A stretch of 32,559 nucleotides of DNA, taken from NCBI GenBank assembly GCA_036733165.1, contig DAINBB010000019.1, forward strand, positions 1-32,559, in the 5' to 3' direction. Every line of letters starts with the position of its first letter. Within the stretch, counting starts at the first letter, position 1. Under the pieces are notes generated by a model. It did not search any database. It saw only the letters and a list, made by a program, of their open reading frames with translations, and was not told the origin of the DNA. The DNA is from JAFGGT01 sp036733165 (GTDB lineage: Archaea > Methanobacteriota_B > Thermococci > Methanofastidiosales > NM3). Both the position numbers and the translations under genes were made by a program. Below, one piece after another: positions 23,412-31,234 of this stretch.

Positions 23412-24088
23412 TATTTTTCCCTATATTCCCTGAAGCTTTGGTAGATGTCCTCATCTACCAATATCTTTCCTTCTATCTCCCTGTTGAGAAGATGGTCGAA
23501 CATCTGCGTGGCGGTGATTATCGAGAAAAGCTCCAGCCCGTCTCTTTTGAGCACATCTTCCGGGCGATTGCCGTCCTTGTCGCGCTCCTGGCGGTCCACG
23601 GCGACGAAGACCCCTTTTGAAACGACGTCCTTCGCAAGGCCGCTTATCTTCTCCCAGGCCTCGACCTTGGTGCCTCCCGTGGTGACGACATCGTCTATCA
23701 TCACTATCCTGTCGCCGTCCATCACCTCGCCCACAAGGACCTTGTCCCTTGTGTCGCCGTATTCCTTGGTCTCCTTCCTGTCGTAGCCCCACCTGCGGTC
23801 TATCCCGTATGCAGAGGACAGCGTCTGGGCTATGGAGCATGCGAGGGGTATGCCCTTGTATGCGGGCCCGAATATGAAGCTGAAGTCCTCCCCTATCGTG
23901 TCAAGCATCTTCTCCGCGTAGCATCTTGATATCTTGGCGAGGTATCCGCCCATGGAGACTGCCCTTCCCATGTTGAAGAAGTACGGGGACACCTTTCCGC
24001 TCTTCAGGGTGAAGCTCCCGAATGCCAGGGCCTTGGACTCTATCAGTACATCGACCAGTTCCACTTGGTAGGACGTTAATCTTTTCAT
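23408..24088 (-). CDS. pyrE: Orotate phosphoribosyltransferase
   Basis: 226 residues, slightly longer than the usual 200-215. It converts orotate and PRPP to OMP in pyrimidine synthesis. Diagnostic segments are FTLKSGKVSPYFFNMG near the N-terminus, FIFGPAYKGIPLA, the flexible catalytic loop (YDRKETKEYG with Lys/Glu), and the PRPP-binding VMIDDVVTTGGTK. ATG 24088 is preceded by a TTTTTAAAG element (minus strand, near 24110-24118) about 27 nt upstream, suggesting a leaderless transcript. It marks the transition from the glycan locus to core genes. Its 3' end meets the GT2 gene tail to tail with a 4-nt overlap. Confidence 0.95.
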   Translation of the reverse strand: MKRLTSYQVELVDVLIESKALAFGSFTLKSGKVSPYFFNMGRAVSMGGYLAKISRCYAEKMLDTIGEDFSFIFGPAYKGIPLACSIAQTLSSAYGIDRRWGYDRKETKEYGDTRDKVLVGEVMDGDRIVMIDDVVTTGGTKVEAWEKISGLAKDVVSKGVFVAVDRQERDKDGNRPEDVLKRDGLELFSIITATQMFDHLLNREIEGKILVDEDIYQSFREYREKY

Positions 24089-24123
24089 GAAAGGGAATTA
24101 CGCTTCGTTCTTTAAAAACATAG

Positions 24124-24131
24124 CTTTATTA
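24124..24131 (+). promoter_or_regulatory. TATA box for the aIF1A-rio1-dim2 operon
   Basis: CTTTATTA is centred about 30 nt before ATG 24158 in a short divergent gap shared with pyrE. Confidence 0.4.
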
Positions 24132-24157
24132 AGCATTGATTTCCATAATTTAGCTCA

Positions 24158-24475
24158 ATGTCCAAGAAAAGGTCCAAGATCTCAAAGAAGGTCACATTCT
24201 CGGAAAGCGAGGCCCCTCTCCCGAAGGAGAACGAGATGGTCGGGGTGATAGAGAGGCTGCTCGGAGGGGACCGGCTGTTGGTGCTTGTCGACGACGAGGA
24301 ACACATAGTGAGGATACCTGGCAGGTACAAGGGACAGGTCCTCCTGAGAAGGGGGAGCTATGTGCTGCTGGGGCAGGTGATAGAGGGTTCATACGACAAT
24401 ATGGAGATCCTTTACAAGTACAGTCCGGACGACCTGGATCGGCTGATCGAGATGGGCATCGTGGAGGGCGAGTAA
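24158..24475 (+). CDS. Translation initiation factor aIF1A
   Basis: 105 residues with a basic N-terminal tail (MSKKRSKISKK) and an OB-fold S1-like domain: NEMVGVIERLLGGDRLLVLVDD, IVRIPGRYKGQVLLRRGSYVLLG and IEGSYDNMEILYKYSPDDLDRL. This is the archaeal/eukaryal IF1A pattern. It binds the A site of the small subunit and promotes initiator tRNA placement. It is the first gene of an operon with rio1 and the KH protein, a grouping seen widely in archaea for small-subunit maturation and initiation. The rio1 GTG begins one base after its stop. Confidence 0.95.
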   Translation: MSKKRSKISKKVTFSESEAPLPKENEMVGVIERLLGGDRLLVLVDDEEHIVRIPGRYKGQVLLRRGSYVLLGQVIEGSYDNMEILYKYSPDDLDRLIEMGIVEGE

Positions 24476-24476
24476 G

Positions 24477-25250
24477 GTGTACGAGCACGAGGAGTTCAAC
24501 AGGAAGGAGCTGAAGAAGGGCATCAAGACCGAGAGGATGAGGAAGGACAACGAGGTCTTCAAGGTGAGGGACGGCGTGTTCGACAAGGCGACCATGCTGA
24601 CGCTCTATGACATGATAAAGTCCGAGAAACTCGAGTCTGTCGAGGGCATAGTGTCCACGGGCAAGGAGGCGAACGTCTTCTGGGGATACACCCCGGACGG
24701 GGGCGAGGTAGCCATAAAGATCCACAGGATCACCGCATCGACCTTCAAGAATCTCTGGGAATACCTCATACAGGACCCTCGTTTCAAGGACATCAGGAAG
24801 AATCATAGGCATGTCGTGTTCGGTTGGACGAGAAGGGAGTACAAGAACCTTTCCCGGCTCGTGGACGTGGTCCCGATACCAAGGCCGCTCTTCGTCAAGT
24901 CCAACGTTATCGTCATGGACTTTCTCGGGAGCGAGGGTATAGCGCTTCCAAAGCTCAAGGAGGTCGGCCCGCAGGACCCCGAGGAGGACCTCGGGACCAT
25001 ACTGGGTTTCATAAAGGACATGTATAAGAAGGGCATAGTGCACGCGGACCTCAGCGAGTACAACATCCTCGTCGGGGAGGACGGGATGTCCATAATAGAC
25101 TTTTCCCAGGGGACGGTGGTCCAGAACGCGAACGCGAAGGCATTTCTCTACCGGGACATAGAAAACATTTTAAGATACTTCTCCAAATTCATAGAAACGC
25201 CCTCTGCGGATTCCATCTTTGAGGCGTTGGTGAGTGAGAGCGATGAATGA
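24477..25250 (+). CDS. rio1: RIO1-type serine protein kinase / ATPase
   Basis: 257 residues. An N-terminal winged-helix-like part precedes the RIO kinase fold, with STGKEANVF (60-68) as the RIO-specific nucleotide loop, the ATP-anchoring Lys81 (AIKIHR), the catalytic HADLSEYN (D191, N196) and the metal-binding IIDFSQGT (D208). It lacks a standard kinase activation segment, as RIO kinases do. RIO1 acts late in small-subunit (pre-18S/16S) maturation. The start is GTG 24477, with the upstream aIF1A 3' end supplying a GGAGGGCGAG ribosome-binding site. The KH gene start lies inside its 3' end. Confidence 0.95.
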   Translation: MYEHEEFNRKELKKGIKTERMRKDNEVFKVRDGVFDKATMLTLYDMIKSEKLESVEGIVSTGKEANVFWGYTPDGGEVAIKIHRITASTFKNLWEYLIQDPRFKDIRKNHRHVVFGWTRREYKNLSRLVDVVPIPRPLFVKSNVIVMDFLGSEGIALPKLKEVGPQDPEEDLGTILGFIKDMYKKGIVHADLSEYNILVGEDGMSIIDFSQGTVVQNANAKAFLYRDIENILRYFSKFIETPSADSIFEALVSESDE

Positions 25251-25800
25251 GGAGTATGTGAAGGTGCCCAGGGAAAGGCTGGCGGTGCTCATCGGAAAGG
25301 ACGGCGACACCAAGGAGCTTATCGAGGCGTCGCTCAATGTGGCGCTGGACATAGATAGCGAGGACTCCTCCATACAGATCACCGACACCGAGGCCACCAC
25401 AGACCCGTTGGCCGTGTGGAAGGGCAGGGACATCGTCAAGGCCATAGCCAGGGGCTTCGCACCAGATAAGGCCCTTCGGATCAAGGATGACGGCGTTATA
25501 GTCGAGATAATAGACATCACCCAGTTTGTCGGGGACTCGAAGAACAGCCTCCACAGGATGAAGGGAAGGCTGATAGGCCAGGAAGGGAAGACAAGGCGCA
25601 ACATCGAGGAGAACACAGGCGTCTTCGTATCGGTGTTCGGAAAGACCGTATCCCTACTGGGAACGTTCGATGAGGTCTTCGACGCGAAAAAGGCCGTGGA
25701 CATGCTTCTTGAGGGAAAACCCCACTCCGCTGTGTACCGCTATCTCGAGAAGGTGCACAAAGAGCGAAAGGAACAGGCCTTTATGGACAAAGGAACATGA
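25243..25800 (+). CDS. KH-domain RNA-binding protein, Dim2/Pno1 family
   Basis: 185 residues from ATG 25243; GTG 25234 is also open. It contains two KH-like modules. The first is VPRERLAVLIGKDGDTKELIE. In the second, LIGQEGKTRRNIEENTG carries the GxxG loop. Between them lies the FAPDKALRI segment shared by archaeal and eukaryal Pno1/Dim2. Dim2 binds the 3' end of small-subunit rRNA during maturation and works with RIO1 and Nob1, which fits its overlap with rio1 (8 nt). No Nob1 gene is visible here. A T-run terminator is not apparent before the next promoter. Confidence 0.9.
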   Translation: MNEEYVKVPRERLAVLIGKDGDTKELIEASLNVALDIDSEDSSIQITDTEATTDPLAVWKGRDIVKAIARGFAPDKALRIKDDGVIVEIIDITQFVGDSKNSLHRMKGRLIGQEGKTRRNIEENTGVFVSVFGKTVSLLGTFDEVFDAKKAVDMLLEGKPHSAVYRYLEKVHKERKEQAFMDKGT

Positions 25801-25828
25801 TCCGATTATCTTAAAGGAAAATAACGAA

Positions 25829-25838
25829 ACCTTTAAAT
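25829..25838 (+). promoter_or_regulatory. TATA box for the ferredoxin-AOR operon
   Basis: CCTTTAAATC lies about 40 nt before ATG 25873. The intervening leader contains GGTGGT near 25862, a plausible ribosome-binding site, so this operon is probably not leaderless. Confidence 0.45.
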
Positions 25839-25872
25839 CTGTTTCAAAAGCTGGATTATATGGTGGTTATTC

Positions 25873-26274
25873 ATGAAGAAAATAGGGTTTGACCCCGACA
25901 AGTGCACTGGTTGCAAGACCTGCGAGCTCATGTGCTCATCTTCGCATGAGGGGATATTCAATCCGGCCAAGTCAAGGATAAGGCTTTGGCGCGATGAGTT
26001 CTATGACAAGTTCAAGTACAATGTCTGCTGTCATTGTGCCGAACCCGAATGCGTAGATGTTTGCCCGGTCGAGGCCCTTTATGTAGAGGACGACCAGGTC
26101 AAGTTCAACAGGGACGAATGTATCGGATGCTTCGTCTGCGTCGATTCGTGCCCCTATGGTGCCATTTACACGCATCCGGATTTGGAATACATATTGAAGT
26201 GCGACCTTTGCGGAGGTTCACCTACTTGCGTTAAATATTGCCCGTTCGAGGCACTTTTCCTGGAGGAGGATTAA
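25873..26274 (+). CDS. Polyferredoxin with four [4Fe-4S] clusters (HycB/DmsB-like electron-transfer subunit)
   Basis: 133 residues with 17 Cys in four groups: C11/14/17/21, C52 or 53/55/60/64, C83/86/89/93 and C110/113/119/123. Proline follows the last Cys in three groups (CPVEA, CPYGA, CPFEA), as in bacterial-type ferredoxins. The spacing matches the HycB/DmsB/AOR-associated iron-sulfur subunits that carry electrons between a catalytic subunit and a carrier. The AOR gene starts 3 nt after its stop, so it is the likely electron acceptor for the aldehyde oxidation reaction. It has no signal peptide and is cytoplasmic. Confidence 0.9.
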   Translation: MKKIGFDPDKCTGCKTCELMCSSSHEGIFNPAKSRIRLWRDEFYDKFKYNVCCHCAEPECVDVCPVEALYVEDDQVKFNRDECIGCFVCVDSCPYGAIYTHPDLEYILKCDLCGGSPTCVKYCPFEALFLEED

Positions 26275-26276
26275 AA

Positions 26277-28103
26277 ATGAAGGGCTATGCTGGAAAGATA
26301 CTCTTCGTCAACCTCTCCACAGGGGAGATAAAGACGGAGGACACATCCGAGGATATGGCCAAGAAGTTCCTCGGCGGCGTCGGTTTCGGTGCCAAGTACC
26401 TTTTTGACCTGACACCGAAGGGTGCGGACCCGCTCGGGCCTGAGAACACCCTGATAGTCGGTGCGGGACCGCTCTCCGGAACCTTCCTTCACGGTGCCGG
26501 AAGGGGAATCGCTGTTACCAAGTCGCCTCTCACAGGAGGATACATGAGGGGTGCGTTCGGCGGCGACTTCGCTGCCAAGCTCAAGTATGCAGGTTTCGAC
26601 CTGATAGTGATCACAGGCCAGGCAGAGTCCCCTGTATACATCCACATAGACGATAACAAGGTGGAGATCCGGGATGCTAAGGACCTCTGGGGGATGGACA
26701 CCAAGGAGACCCAGAAGAAGATCGAGGAGCTCTGCTCAGGGGAGTTCTCGACGTTCTGCATCGGCCCCGGCGGGGAGAATCTGGTGAGATACGCTTGCGT
26801 CATCCACGATGTCAGGGCATGCGGCCGTGGCGGAACTGGTGCCGTGTTCGGCGCCAAGAGGCTCAAGGCCATAACGGTCAGGGGCACAAAGGACGTCGAG
26901 GTGGCGCATCTTGACAGGATGATGAAGCACTATGACGAACTCGTACCTGCCTACAGGGAAAAGGCCGCCGGCCTTACAAATCTTGGTACGCCCGCCCTTG
27001 TGGAGGTCATCAACTCCCAGGGTTCCCTTGGGACGTTCAACTATCAGCAGGAACAGTTCGAGCACGCCGACAAGATCGGCGGCGGCATACTCAAGAAGGA
27101 GCACTGGAAGCGCAACGACGCCTGCTTCGCCTGCAGGGTCGCCTGCACGAAGATCGACCATGCCAAGTCCGACCCGGCGATCACAGAAGGTCCGGAGTAC
27201 GAGTCGCTCTACGCTCTCGGGAGCATGTGCGGCATAGACGACGCGGACACGCTCATCATCGCCGACAGGCTGTGCGACGATCTCAGCCTTGACACGATAT
27301 CTGCCGGTCTTTCAGTGTCATTCATGATGGAGGCCAATCAGAAAGGGCTTCTCAAGGACATGGACCTCTCGGGGCTTGACTTCACCTTCGGAAATCGCGA
27401 GACCCTGATAAAGGCCATAGAGATGGCCGGCAGGAACGAGGGCGTCGGCAAGTTCATCGCCCTTGGCACGAGGGAGATGGCGAACAGGCTGGGCCAGGAT
27501 TCCTACAAGTTCGCGATAAACATCAAGGGACTCGAACCCGCGGGACACTCCGGCAGGGGCCTCAAGACCATGAGCATAGGTTACTCTGTCTCGAACAGGG
27601 GCGGAAGCCACCACGACGCCCGTCCTTCACTGGAGTACGGTCTGCCAAAGGCCCAGAGGGACGTCATAGACGACAAGCCCAAGAACGCCTTTGACACCGC
27701 CAACTGGACGACGTTCGGAGACGCCGCGGTCATCTGCCACCTTTGCGAGAAGTCCACAGGCGTGATATTGACGGAGAACTATGTCAGATGGGTGAACGAC
27801 ACTGTTGGCTGGGACCTTACCCTGGAGGAGCTCACGGAGATAGCCGACCGTATCTACACGATGGAGCGCGCCTTCAACTGCAGGGAGGGCGTCACGAGAA
27901 AGGACGACAAGCTTCCGTGGAGATTCATGAACGAACCTATACCGGACGGTCCTCTGAAGGGAATGTACTGTCCGCAGGAGGAGCTCGACACCATGCTCGA
28001 CATGTACTACGAGCTTCGCGGATGGAACGAGAACGGCATCCCCTCAAAGAAGAGGCTTGAGGAGCTTGGCATAGGATACGTGGCTGAACAGTTGGACTAT
28101 TAG
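26277..28103 (+). CDS. Tungsten-dependent aldehyde ferredoxin oxidoreductase family protein
   Basis: 608 residues from ATG 26277. The frame extends back to 26238, but a GGAGGAGG ribosome-binding site sits just before this ATG. Family features include GYAGKILFVNLSTGEI at the N-terminus, the pterin-binding RGGTGAVFGAKRLKAI, and cubane ligands C283-x2-C286-x3-C290 with a fourth Cys at 487 or 490 (ICHLCEK). The DTISAGL motif near residue 340 is also typical. These enzymes oxidise aldehydes to acids and reduce ferredoxin using a tungsto-bispterin. The closest in layout are AOR-type (about 605 residues) rather than the larger WOR5-type enzymes. The substrate is not predictable. It is cotranscribed with the four-cluster ferredoxin. 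Confidence 0.93.
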   Translation: MKGYAGKILFVNLSTGEIKTEDTSEDMAKKFLGGVGFGAKYLFDLTPKGADPLGPENTLIVGAGPLSGTFLHGAGRGIAVTKSPLTGGYMRGAFGGDFAAKLKYAGFDLIVITGQAESPVYIHIDDNKVEIRDAKDLWGMDTKETQKKIEELCSGEFSTFCIGPGGENLVRYACVIHDVRACGRGGTGAVFGAKRLKAITVRGTKDVEVAHLDRMMKHYDELVPAYREKAAGLTNLGTPALVEVINSQGSLGTFNYQQEQFEHADKIGGGILKKEHWKRNDACFACRVACTKIDHAKSDPAITEGPEYESLYALGSMCGIDDADTLIIADRLCDDLSLDTISAGLSVSFMMEANQKGLLKDMDLSGLDFTFGNRETLIKAIEMAGRNEGVGKFIALGTREMANRLGQDSYKFAINIKGLEPAGHSGRGLKTMSIGYSVSNRGGSHHDARPSLEYGLPKAQRDVIDDKPKNAFDTANWTTFGDAAVICHLCEKSTGVILTENYVRWVNDTVGWDLTLEELTEIADRIYTMERAFNCREGVTRKDDKLPWRFMNEPIPDGPLKGMYCPQEELDTMLDMYYELRGWNENGIPSKKRLEELGIGYVAEQLDY

Positions 28104-28114
28104 TCCAACATCTT

Positions 28115-29014
28115 CTATTCTTTTCTTATCTTTACTATTATCTTGTCGTCTTCTTCGTTCCAGTATGCGAAGGGCATCTTCTCTGTGTTGTGCTCGGCAG
28201 CGTGGTTCCCATCATTGTCCAGCGCTATGACGCCGCCCCAACCATATCTTGAGAGTTTTTCGATGCCGTATCTGGCCGCTTCGCCGATGTCGGCGTTGCG
28301 ACTGTGATGTTCGTATATCGTCTTGGCGAGGGCGGTCTTGATGATAGGTTCCCCCAGTCCCGTGGTGGCGATGCCTGCCGTTCTGCCCGCATAGATGCCG
28401 CACCCCACCAATGGCGAGTCGCCGATCCTGCCGGGCAGCTTTCCTGGCGTGCCGCCCGTGGTATTCCCTGTGGCGATCGTGCCCTCGCCGTCCAGCGCCA
28501 CGGCGCCAACCGTGTCGCTGGGGCTGAAATAGCTCTCGACGTTGCCTGCCGCCTTCTCGTACCTTCGCCTTTCGCGTTCGATGACAAGGTCGGTGTTGTC
28601 GATGAGGAGCATTCCGACGGACTCTGCATATCTGTGGGCACCTTCGCACACGAGAAGCTTGTTGGGGGACCTCTCCAGCATCATCTTGCACAGGATGATG
28701 GGATTCCTTATCTTCGAGACAGAACCGACGCTTGCGAAGTTCTGTTCACTCCCCTCCATCATTCCGGCGTCCAATTCCACCATGCCCACGCTGTTCAGGA
28801 ACGAACCCCTGCCAGCGTCGAATGTATCGTCCTCTTCCAACAGCACCAGCGATTCCGTTATCGCATCCGTGCTTCTCTTTCCATCCAGGAGGGCGTCCCT
28901 CCCGATCTTGCAGGCTTCTCTCACGCCGTTGAGATGGGGGGTTTCAAGATTTTTTGGTATGTTCCAGGCCCCTCCATGGATGATCATACTTCTCATATTA
29001 AAATAGAAGAACAT
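28115..29014 (-). CDS. Plant-type L-asparaginase / isoaspartyl peptidase (Ntn hydrolase)
   Basis: 299 residues. IIHGGAWNIP opens the alpha part, and FDAGRGSFLNSVGMVELDAGMM is the family's conserved strand. The self-cleavage and catalytic site is SDTVGAVALD, with Thr168 as the new N-terminal nucleophile of the beta chain. The substrate pocket follows as NTTGGTPGKLPGRIGDSPLVGCG. It hydrolyses L-asparagine and/or beta-aspartyl peptides formed by protein damage. The start could be ATG 29014, 28996 or 28987. A TATA-like element near 29032-29042 on the minus strand favours 29014 as a leaderless start. The 3' end is 11 nt from the convergent AOR gene. Nearby carbamate kinase and homoserine dehydrogenase also touch amino-acid nitrogen metabolism. 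Confidence 0.9.
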   Translation of the reverse strand: MFFYFNMRSMIIHGGAWNIPKNLETPHLNGVREACKIGRDALLDGKRSTDAITESLVLLEEDDTFDAGRGSFLNSVGMVELDAGMMEGSEQNFASVGSVSKIRNPIILCKMMLERSPNKLLVCEGAHRYAESVGMLLIDNTDLVIERERRRYEKAAGNVESYFSPSDTVGAVALDGEGTIATGNTTGGTPGKLPGRIGDSPLVGCGIYAGRTAGIATTGLGEPIIKTALAKTIYEHHSRNADIGEAARYGIEKLSRYGWGGVIALDNDGNHAAEHNTEKMPFAYWNEEDDKIIVKIRKE

Positions 29015-29202
29015 TATCCTTTATTATTGTTCTTATTATAAGATATAATAAAATATAATAATATATAAATTACAAAAAATAGAATATTATTATATAGTTT
29101 ATTATATATTATTATATAGTTTATGATTAAAAATTATTCCTATTCTACCATGTAATATGCGATATATTTATAAAAAATATCCCGCATATATACCCGATAT
29201 CA
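29015..29202. other. Extremely AT-rich divergent intergenic region
   Basis: Nearly all of these 188 nt are A or T. TATA-like elements point both ways: near 29032-29042 for the asparaginase, and ATATATTTATAAA at about 29162-29174 for the GT2 at 29203. A 19-bp direct repeat lies in the middle. No coding potential is seen. Confidence 0.6.
29084..29124 (+). repeat. 19-bp direct repeat in AT-rich intergenic DNA
   Basis: ATATTATTATATAGTTTAT occurs at 29084-29102 and again at 29106-29124, with 22 bp between starts (two helical turns). In such AT-rich DNA chance is a factor, but 19 identical bases at this spacing could be a paired operator. Confidence 0.55.
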
Positions 29203-30084
29203 ATGTTCGTTGCGATAATACCAGCCTATAACGAAGAATTAACAATAGGGTCCATCGTGGCCAAGACAAGGAATTACATTGATAAGGTAATAGTCATCGA
29301 TGACGGTTCTCAAGATGCAACGGCCGCGATAGCCGAGGCCAATGGGGCAACCGTTGTCCGGTCTGGAAAAAACTATGGAAAGGCCCATGCATTATGCAAG
29401 GGCATTGAGATGGCCCAGAGCATGGACTGTTCTGTCGTGATGCTTGATGCTGACGGACAGCACAATCCTGACGATATACCAAAGATAATAGAGCCCATAG
29501 TGAACAACGAGGCAGACTTGGTAATAGGTTCTAGATTCATAAATGGCGACAATGGGAACATACCGCCTTACAGGCAGTTCGGCCAGAAGGTACTCAATAA
29601 GTTTACCAATATCAGCGCCAATTCCAACATCACGGACTCCCAATCAGGTTTCAGGGCGATCAATAAAAACGTCTTGGACAAGATCAAGATCAAATCAAAC
29701 GGGTTCAATGTGGAATCGGATATGATATGTCACTTCTCGACCAATGGCCTGACCATAAAGGAAGTGCCGATATATGTCAGGTATGACACGCCGAACAATC
29801 ATACTATTTCACCTATTTCGCAAGGGCTTGGGGTCCTCTATAATCTGGTTGGGGCCATTGGTTACCACAGACCTTTGCTTTTCTTTGGCTCACTGAGCTT
29901 TTTATCTGGCATTGTGGCACTATATTTTGGAATAAGGACGCTGAGTTATTATTGGTCTACGAAGGGAATATTGGTGGGATCTTCGTTGGCATTTGCCTTT
30001 ATGGTGATTATTTCCATCAATGCACTCACGGCTGGACTTATATTGAACCAGCTTCTAAAATATAAGAAAGATGAGAAAATATAG
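29203..30084 (+). CDS. GT2 family glycosyltransferase with C-terminal TM helices (polyprenyl-phosphate hexose synthase-like)
   Basis: 293 residues. IIPAYNEELTIGSIV, VIDDGSQDAT and LDADGQHNPDDIP (metal-binding DAD) form the GT-A core. SGFRAINKNV and GFNVESDMI match dolichol-phosphate mannose/glucose synthase relatives common in archaea. Two hydrophobic helices (about 225-245 and 262-285) anchor it. It is transcribed alone. ATG 29203 has an ATATATTTATAAA element about 30 nt upstream. It sits apart from the main glycan locus among amino-acid genes. By eye, its codons use more A/T third positions than those of the neighbouring aor gene, so its origin or expression level may differ. Substrate unknown. 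Confidence 0.85.
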   Translation: MFVAIIPAYNEELTIGSIVAKTRNYIDKVIVIDDGSQDATAAIAEANGATVVRSGKNYGKAHALCKGIEMAQSMDCSVVMLDADGQHNPDDIPKIIEPIVNNEADLVIGSRFINGDNGNIPPYRQFGQKVLNKFTNISANSNITDSQSGFRAINKNVLDKIKIKSNGFNVESDMICHFSTNGLTIKEVPIYVRYDTPNNHTISPISQGLGVLYNLVGAIGYHRPLLFFGSLSFLSGIVALYFGIRTLSYYWSTKGILVGSSLAFAFMVIISINALTAGLILNQLLKYKKDEKI

Positions 30085-30140
30085 TTTCAATATATTTTTA
30101 TATCCTCCTGAGATATTATTATTCTCTTTTAGGTGAATAT

Positions 30141-31085
30141 ATGTCCAGAATTCTTTTGGCGTTGGGAGGGAACGCCATCTTCAGATCAGACCAGCATGGA
30201 ACGTTCAATGAACAGTATGGGAACATCAACAAGGTCTCAGATGCCATTGTTTCGTTATTGAAGAACGATAATCAGGTAATCATAACGCACGGCAACGGCC
30301 CACAGGTCGGAATGCTCCTTATCCAGCAGGATGAGTCGAAGGATGTGTCCCCAGAACAACCAATGGACGTTCTGAGCGCCATGTCGCAAGGACAGATCGG
30401 ATACATGATACAGCTTTCCCTGATGAACGCATTGAGGAAAAATGGGATGGACCACAAGGTTGTGACACTGGTAAACATGGTGGAGGTCGACTCAAGGGAT
30501 CCTGCCTTTGAGAATCCTACCAAACCGGTAGGGCCGTTCTACTCCAAGAAAGAGGCTAGGAAGATATCCCTCCTAAAGGGCTGGGCCATCAAGAAGGTAC
30601 CCTCTGAGAAAGGCGAATATTACAGACATGTCGTCCCTTCGCCCAATCCTATGAGGAACATTGAGTCCGGCGTCATCGAGCGTTTGGTGGAGGACAAAAC
30701 GATAGTCATCGCCTCTGGCGGAGGAGGCATTCCCGTAACACTCACAAAGGAGGGATACGGTGGCGTGGAGGCTGTCATCGACAAGGACGTGGCAGGGGAG
30801 CTTCTGGCAGAGAATGTCGGTGCAGACATCCTGATGCTGATGACAGATGTCGAGAAGGTCATGCTCAACTACGGGCAGGACTCGCAGAAAGGGCTTGACA
30901 AGATCACTGTTGAGGAGGCCGAGCGTTACATGGCAGAGGGACATTTTCCGCCCGGCACCATGGGCCCCAAAATCCATGCAGCGATCAATTTCGTCAAGAA
31001 CGGTGGAAGCATGGCCATCATTTCCTCAACAGAGAAGATAGTCGATGCGCTGGATGGAAGGACAGGGACCAGAGTGGCACAATAG
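30141..31085 (+). CDS. arcC: Carbamate kinase
   Basis: 314 residues of the amino-acid-kinase fold: LLALGGNAIF at the N-terminus, ITHGNGPQVGMLL, IASGGGGIPV, a VIDKDVAGELLA segment with the conserved Lys, and GTMGPKIHAAINFV near the C-terminus. It interconverts carbamoyl phosphate plus ADP and ATP plus carbamate, in either arginine/agmatine/purine fermentation or carbamoyl phosphate supply. No arginine deiminase or ornithine carbamoyltransferase gene is in the window, so the direction is unknown. AGGTGA four bases before ATG 30141 is a clear ribosome-binding site, with a TATA-like ATATATTTTTATAT near 30091-30104. An Lrp/AsnC regulator follows downstream. Confidence 0.95.
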   Translation: MSRILLALGGNAIFRSDQHGTFNEQYGNINKVSDAIVSLLKNDNQVIITHGNGPQVGMLLIQQDESKDVSPEQPMDVLSAMSQGQIGYMIQLSLMNALRKNGMDHKVVTLVNMVEVDSRDPAFENPTKPVGPFYSKKEARKISLLKGWAIKKVPSEKGEYYRHVVPSPNPMRNIESGVIERLVEDKTIVIASGGGGIPVTLTKEGYGGVEAVIDKDVAGELLAENVGADILMLMTDVEKVMLNYGQDSQKGLDKITVEEAERYMAEGHFPPGTMGPKIHAAINFVKNGGSMAIISSTEKIVDALDGRTGTRVAQ

Positions 31086-31097
31086 ACTAATGTACAC

Positions 31098-31114
31098 TCT
31101 TTTGCCGTTTTTTT
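31098..31114 (+). terminator. Probable U-tract terminator after carbamate kinase
   Basis: CTCTTTTGCCGTTTTTTT gives two T-runs, the second seven long (31108-31114), just after the arcC stop. This is the usual archaeal terminator form without a hairpin. Confidence 0.55.
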
Positions 31115-31130
31115 CACTATATATCAAAAC

Positions 31131-31139
31131 GTTTAAATC
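31131..31139 (+). promoter_or_regulatory. TATA box for the short ORF / Lrp transcript
   Basis: GTTTAAATC is centred about 28 nt before ATG 31163, but about 96 nt before the regulator's own ATG 31231. A leaderless transcript would therefore begin at the short ORF, not at the regulator gene. Confidence 0.45.
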
Positions 31140-31162
31140 GATTTCTGTTTATTGTTATACAT

Positions 31163-31234
31163 ATGATGAAAAAATCCCGACTGAGCAAGCATGCTATGAT
31201 GAGGATCTTGAGTTCTGATGAGGAGATGAAATGA
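31163..31234 (+). CDS. Putative 23-residue leader peptide / upstream ORF coupled to the Lrp-family gene
   Basis: ATG 31163 (with ATG 31166 next) opens a 23-codon frame ending in TGA at 31232-31234, which overlaps the regulator's ATG 31231 as ATGA. The peptide is basic and Met-rich: it starts MMKKSRLSKHAMMR and ends SSDEEMK. The TATA box at 31131-31139 is at the leaderless distance. The 3' end supplies GAGGAG ahead of the regulator start. These three facts suggest the short frame is translated and couples or tunes expression of the regulator. No homolog is recognised and it could be chance. Confidence 0.4.
   Translation: MMKKSRLSKHAMMRILSSDEEMK

Noticed and set aside
24192..25043. 283-codon minus-strand frame over aIF1A and rio1
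   Set aside because: Both sense genes carry clear conserved motifs. The antisense translation is low complexity (Arg/Pro/Ser-rich) at its end and matches no family.
28304..29041. 245-codon plus-strand frame over the asparaginase gene
   Set aside because: Shadow of an Ntn hydrolase with an intact catalytic Thr region; the frame even runs into its promoter.
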